Below, one piece after another: positions 7,212-11,324 of a stretch of DNA of 11,324 bases. A program made the position numbers and the translations under genes. The stretch's first letter is position 1. Each line of letters starts with the position of its first letter. The DNA is taken from contig JBKPHS010000082.1 in the NCBI GenBank assembly GCA_046729975.1, forward strand, positions 1 through 11,324, given 5' to 3'. This DNA is from JBKPHS01 sp046729975. GTDB taxonomy: Bacteria > Actinomycetota > Thermoleophilia > Solirubrobacterales > Thermoleophilaceae. Below the pieces are notes generated by a model, which worked only from the letters and a program-made list of their open reading frames with translations, was not told the origin of the DNA and searched no databases.

Positions 7212-8576
7212 CTAGGTGCGAGTCGGTGCGGGTGGGATCCGGTGGTTGGCCCGGACCAGATCGTCCGGGTCGTACTGCGCCCTCACGGCGCGGAGCCGCT
7301 CGAACGTGCCGCTGTCGTAGACAGCCTCCGTCTCGACAGTCCGCTCGACGAAGCTGAGGAACAGCCCGGCGTGGTGCGGCTCGAGCGCGTCGTTCACGAG
7401 CGCCAGATGCGCGTCGAGCGCGGGTGCGGCGGACTCGTCCATCAGCGCCCCGACCGCGAACATCAGGAAGGAGCCCGGGACCGAGGCGAGTGCGCCGTGG
7501 TGCTGCTCGGTCCGCGACAGCGCGCCCCCGGTGTGCCGCAGCTCAACCGACAGCAGCGGAGAGCCCGAGCCCGGCCCGGTGACGGCCACCAGGTCGTCGA
7601 TGGCCTTGGACGGGAGCTCGCGCGTCAGCATCGCGCCGCTCATGTACGGGACCGGCTCCGGTGGATCCATGTGCAGCCCGCTCAGGGCAGCCGGCGGGAC
7701 CATCGCGAAGGTGTCCATCTGCGGGCCGAGCTCGCGGATCGGCCGCAGCAGCTCGGCGCCGCCGGCCTCGCTCCCGACGTAGGCGGCCTCGACCACCACG
7801 AAGGAGTTGCCGCGCAGGGGCTCCGGGATGTCCGGAAGGGGCGGGAACTGGAGGACCCGGCCCACCGACGTGACCTCCTCGGGAACGGCATCCGTCCACT
7901 CATGCCAGGCATGCAGCACCTCGCTCGAGCGCTCGAACGGGAAGAACAGGGCCCCGGCGTAGACCTGCCGGATTGGGTAGAGCTCGAACTCGATCGCAGT
8001 CACGACGCCGAAGTTGCCGCCGCCGCCCCGGAGCGCCCAGAACAGGTCGGGCTCGTTGTCATGGTCGGCCCGTACGAGACGGCCGTCGGCGGTCACGACC
8101 TCGATCGCCGTGACGCTGTTGGACTGGAGGCCGTGCTTGCGCGCGTACCAGCCCACGCCGCCGCCGAGCGAGTAGCCCACGATGCCGACGTCCGGAGCCG
8201 AGCCGTGCAGGGCGGCGAGGCCGAGCTCGGACGCCTTCGGGACCACGTCCTGCCACTGTGCGCCGGCGTTGACGCGGGCACGGCGATCATCGGCGTCGAT
8301 CTCCACGCCCTTCATCTCGGAGGTCTTGAGCAGGATCGTGTCCTCGAGAGAGCCGAGCGGGCCGGCGTTGTGGCCCGTCCTCTGCGGGGCGACGCGCAGG
8401 CCGCCTGCCTTCGCGTACTCGACGATCGCCGCGACGTCGTCGGTGCCGTTCGGGTAGGCGATGAGCGCGGGGCGCTGGTCGAGGGTGAGGTTGAAGGCCT
8501 GGCGGGAAGCGTCCCAGGCGGCGTCGCCGGGCGTGACTACGCGGCCGGAGAGCTTGAGGTCGGTGGCAGTGGGCAT
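7212..8576 (-). CDS. FAD-binding oxidoreductase, PCMH fold with berberine-bridge (BBE) C-terminus
   Basis: Soluble flavoprotein oxidase or dehydrogenase of the family that includes berberine bridge enzyme, sugar oxidases and 6-hydroxynicotine oxidase. Numbering from the ATG at 8576 (454 residues): the FAD domain includes PNGTDDVAAIVEYAK (42-56), RTGHNAG (66-72), VEIDADDRRARVNAGAQW (91-108), VGYSLGGGVGW (133-143) and FWALRGGGGNFGVV (179-192). His69 in RTGH is the residue expected to carry the 8-alpha-N-histidyl FAD bond. No Cys occurs in the later FAD segment (120-150), so bicovalent attachment is unlikely. The C-terminus has the BBE ending RLRAVRAQYDPDDLVRANHR (427-446). No signal peptide is seen. 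The ATG is preferred over an upstream in-frame TTG at 8618 because it has AAAGGG at 6 bases spacing. It is the first gene of the operon with the MMPL transporter. Substrate cannot be read from the sequence. Confidence 0.92.
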   Translation of the reverse strand: MPTATDLKLSGRVVTPGDAAWDASRQAFNLTLDQRPALIAYPNGTDDVAAIVEYAKAGGLRVAPQRTGHNAGPLGSLEDTILLKTSEMKGVEIDADDRRARVNAGAQWQDVVPKASELGLAALHGSAPDVGIVGYSLGGGVGWYARKHGLQSNSVTAIEVVTADGRLVRADHDNEPDLFWALRGGGGNFGVVTAIEFELYPIRQVYAGALFFPFERSSEVLHAWHEWTDAVPEEVTSVGRVLQFPPLPDIPEPLRGNSFVVVEAAYVGSEAGGAELLRPIRELGPQMDTFAMVPPAALSGLHMDPPEPVPYMSGAMLTRELPSKAIDDLVAVTGPGSGSPLLSVELRHTGGALSRTEQHHGALASVPGSFLMFAVGALMDESAAPALDAHLALVNDALEPHHAGLFLSFVERTVETEAVYDSGTFERLRAVRAQYDPDDLVRANHRIPPAPTRT

Positions 8577-8582
8577 GCGAGT

Positions 8583-8588
8583 CCCTTT
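8583..8588 (-). promoter_or_regulatory. Shine-Dalgarno-like AAAGGG for the oxidoreductase
   Basis: AAAGGG on the minus strand ends 6 bases before the ATG at 8576 and decides that start over the upstream TTG. The nine bases GGACTCGCA that follow recur just before the MMPL start. Confidence 0.55.
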
Positions 8589-8596
8589 CGAAGGTG

Positions 8597-8612
8597 GATT
8601 GCCCATCCAATC
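8597..8612. promoter_or_regulatory. Candidate operator: GATTG-N6-CAATC inverted repeat
   Basis: A perfect 5-bp inverted repeat with a 6-base spacer lies about 20 bases upstream of the oxidoreductase ATG, in the 147-base gap between this operon and divergent lepA. The position suits a repressor site or the operon's promoter zone, but the repeat is short and no regulator gene is next to it. I could not identify a convincing -10/-35 pair for the operon in this gap. Confidence 0.25.
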
Positions 8613-8709
8613 TGGCAACCCGACTCGCGGTCGCCCGTGAGGCTGGCTGGCGTCTTCCGGTGCGGATAACCGCCCGTTGCCGGCCCTGGGCGCTCCGGCG
8701 AGTCCCGCG

Positions 8710-8715
8710 TAGCAT
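8710..8715 (+). promoter_or_regulatory. Candidate -10 box for lepA (TAGCAT)
   Basis: TAGCAT fits TANNNT and ends 8 bases before the lepA GTG. Only a weak AGG lies between box and start, so the transcript would be leaderless or have a leader of a few bases. No clear -35. Confidence 0.4.
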
Positions 8716-8723
8716 CAGGCGCC

Positions 8724-10544
<1,821 letters not shown>

Positions 10545-10546
10545 GC

Positions 10547-11038
10547 CTACGCAACTGGCAACCGCGCGGGCAGCGCGTGCTCGAGCTCGAGCAGCGTCCG
10601 CTTCAGCTCGAGGCCGCCGCCGTAGCCGACGAGCGAGCCGTCGCTGCCGATCACCCGGTGGCAGGGGATGACGATCGGGATCGGGTTGCGGCCGTTCGCC
10701 CAGCCCACAGCGCGGGCCTTGCCGGGCAGGCCGATGCGCTCAGCCAGCTCGCCGTAGCTCACGGTGCTCCCGTATGGCACGTCGAGGAGCGCTTTCCAGA
10801 CGGTGCGCTCGAACGCGCTGCCGTTCGGCTCGAAGGGGATCGAGAAGGTCGTGCGCGCGCCCGCGAAGTACTCGCGGAGCTGTGCGATCGCGTCGGCGAA
10901 CGGCCCCGGGTCCGAGGGCCCGGCACCGTCCGGTCGGCGGCCGGGGAGGCGGATCTCGTTCAGCACGCCGTCCGAGGCCGCCAACCGCAGCTCGCCGATC
11001 GGGCTTCGCCACGTGGTGTAAACGGCTTGGCCGGTCAT
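10547..11038 (-). CDS. ogt: Methylated-DNA--[protein]-cysteine S-methyltransferase
   Basis: Suicide DNA repair protein that removes alkyl groups from O6-alkylguanine (and O4-alkylthymine) by irreversible transfer to its own cysteine. The 163-residue product has a degenerate N-terminal ribonuclease-like domain (about 5-75). The C-terminal DNA-binding/active-site domain begins SAFERTVWKALLDVPYG (74-90), followed by TVSYGELA (92-99) and the RAVGWANGRNP segment (109-119) containing the helix-turn-helix arginine finger. The active site is IPCHRVI (124-130) with acceptor Cys126, then GSLVGYGGGLELKR (134-147). Length and lack of an AraC-type domain place it with Ogt/MGMT rather than full Ada. The ATG is supported by AAGGAG at 6 bases spacing. 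It is divergent from tRNA-Pro and convergent with lepA, its stop only two bases from the lepA stop, with no room for a terminator. Confidence 0.95.
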   Translation of the reverse strand: MTGQAVYTTWRSPIGELRLAASDGVLNEIRLPGRRPDGAGPSDPGPFADAIAQLREYFAGARTTFSIPFEPNGSAFERTVWKALLDVPYGSTVSYGELAERIGLPGKARAVGWANGRNPIPIVIPCHRVIGSDGSLVGYGGGLELKRTLLELEHALPARLPVA

Positions 11039-11044
11039 GTATCG

Positions 11045-11050
11045 CTCCTT
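11045..11050 (-). promoter_or_regulatory. Shine-Dalgarno AAGGAG for ogt
   Basis: AAGGAG on the minus strand sits 6 bases before the ogt ATG (11036-11038), the strongest ribosome binding site in the window. It fixes the ogt start. No clear ogt promoter is recognised in the remaining bases up to the tRNA. Confidence 0.8.
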
Positions 11051-11118
11051 CGCTTCGATGCCGTCCTCGAGTTAACGCTGGGACGTCCTCCGGCGTGAGG
11101 TGGCGGGCGCCTCGAGGC

Positions 11119-11124
11119 TAGACT
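11119..11124 (+). promoter_or_regulatory. Candidate -10 box for tRNA-Pro (TAGACT)
   Basis: TAGACT ends 9 bases before the mature 5' end of the tRNA, the same hexamer and spacing as upstream of holA. A start here would leave a 5' leader of only a few bases for RNase P to remove. No clear -35. Confidence 0.5.
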
Positions 11125-11133
11125 TGCACCCCT

Positions 11134-11207
11134 CGGGGCGTGGCGCAGCCTGGTAGCGCGCACCGTTCGGGTCGGTGAGGTCCCCGGTTCAAATCCGGGC
11201 GCCCCGA
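11134..11207 (+). tRNA. tRNA-Pro (anticodon CGG)
   Basis: A full 74-base cloverleaf can be drawn by hand. Acceptor stem CGGGGCG (11134-11140) pairs with CGCCCCG (11200-11206), discriminator A at 11207. D stem GCGC/GCGC encloses AGCCTGGTA. Anticodon stem CACCG/CGGTG (11161-11165, 11173-11177) has loop TTCGGGT with anticodon CGG at 11168-11170, reading proline codon CCG, a heavily used codon at this GC. Variable loop AGGTC. T stem CCCGG/CCGGG has loop TTCAAAT. All stems are perfectly paired. The 3' CCA is not encoded; TATC follows the discriminator. Confidence 0.96.
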
Positions 11208-11223
11208 TATCGGTTCTCGAAGT

Positions 11224-11239
11224 GCGGAGCTCGCTCCGC
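11224..11239 (+). terminator. Small hairpin after tRNA-Pro
   Basis: GCGGAG (11224-11229) and CTCCGC (11234-11239) form a 6-bp stem with a 4-base loop, beginning 17 bases after the tRNA 3' end. No T-run follows. Position suits a tRNA terminator; strength is modest. From here to the window end I see no gene. Confidence 0.4.
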
Positions 11240-11324
11240 GGCAGCGCCTGGAGTGGCCCAGCTGCCTCGATGCGGTAGTGAGCGCCGGGGTTCCCTCCAC
11301 ATGTCGTCCGAGCGGTAGCCGCCA

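Noticed and set aside
8577..8618. Upstream TTG start for the oxidoreductase, adding 14 residues
   Set aside because: It has no ribosome binding site, and the added residues would cover the AAAGGG Shine-Dalgarno that precedes the ATG at 8576.
6819..8669. 616-codon open frame on the plus strand opposite the oxidoreductase and MMPL N-terminus
   Set aside because: Composition is Arg/Gly/Ala/Val/Leu-rich without motifs, and it is the mirror of two genes with full domain matches and Shine-Dalgarno sequences. Shadow frame.
11065..11117. CCTCGAG at 11065-11071 and the palindrome CCTCGAGG at 11110-11117 between ogt and the tRNA
   Set aside because: Short GC-rich matches easily expected by chance; no repeat array or regulator context supports an operator.
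11118..11300. 60-codon minus-strand open frame containing the string PDLNRGPHRP
   Set aside because: This is the antisense translation of the tRNA-Pro gene, a well-known type of false protein in databases.

Overview
The window is a high-GC (roughly 70% by eye) stretch of bacterial chromosome made almost entirely of single-copy core genes. Protein style, frequent GTG starts and the comEC-holA-rpsT(opposite strand)-...-lepA neighbourhood point to an actinobacterium, most plausibly of the Thermoleophilia (Solirubrobacterales/Gaiellales type). That placement is an inference from gene order and sequence feel; no 16S is present.

Layout. 2-1870 (+) is the 3' part of comEC (DNA uptake channel), cut by the left edge of the window. 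1883-2845 (+) is holA (DNA polymerase III delta). A long hairpin at 2883-2929 separates it from rpsT (ribosomal protein S20, 2975-3235, minus). rpsT diverges from murJ (lipid II flippase, 3287-4936, +), and both appear to use one near-symmetric -10 element. A perfect 12-bp hairpin (4949-4980) closes murJ. A two-gene minus-strand operon follows, transcribed right to left: a berberine-bridge-type FAD oxidoreductase (7212-8576) and then an MMPL/RND-type transporter (5004-7193). Then come lepA (EF-4, 8724-10544, +), ogt (O6-alkylguanine-DNA alkyltransferase, 10547-11038, minus, tail to tail with lepA), and tRNA-Pro(CGG) (11134-11207, +). The last ~85 bases, after a small hairpin, show no gene. There is no gap over 300 bases without a gene.

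How it fits together. comEC-holA and rpsT-lepA form a neighbourhood known from many actinobacteria. The oxidoreductase/MMPL pair is the only accessory-looking part: it runs against its housekeeping neighbours and suggests oxidation of a small molecule or lipid coupled to its export. Start signals split in two. The GTG genes holA, murJ and lepA lack a convincing Shine-Dalgarno sequence but have a TANNNT box 8-9 nt before the start, suggesting leaderless or nearly leaderless mRNAs; the tRNA has the same arrangement. The ATG genes of the operon and ogt carry Shine-Dalgarno sequences.

I found no CRISPR array, insertion sequence, phage gene, riboswitch or clearly new system. The most useful leads are the oxidoreductase/MMPL operon and the promoter architecture.
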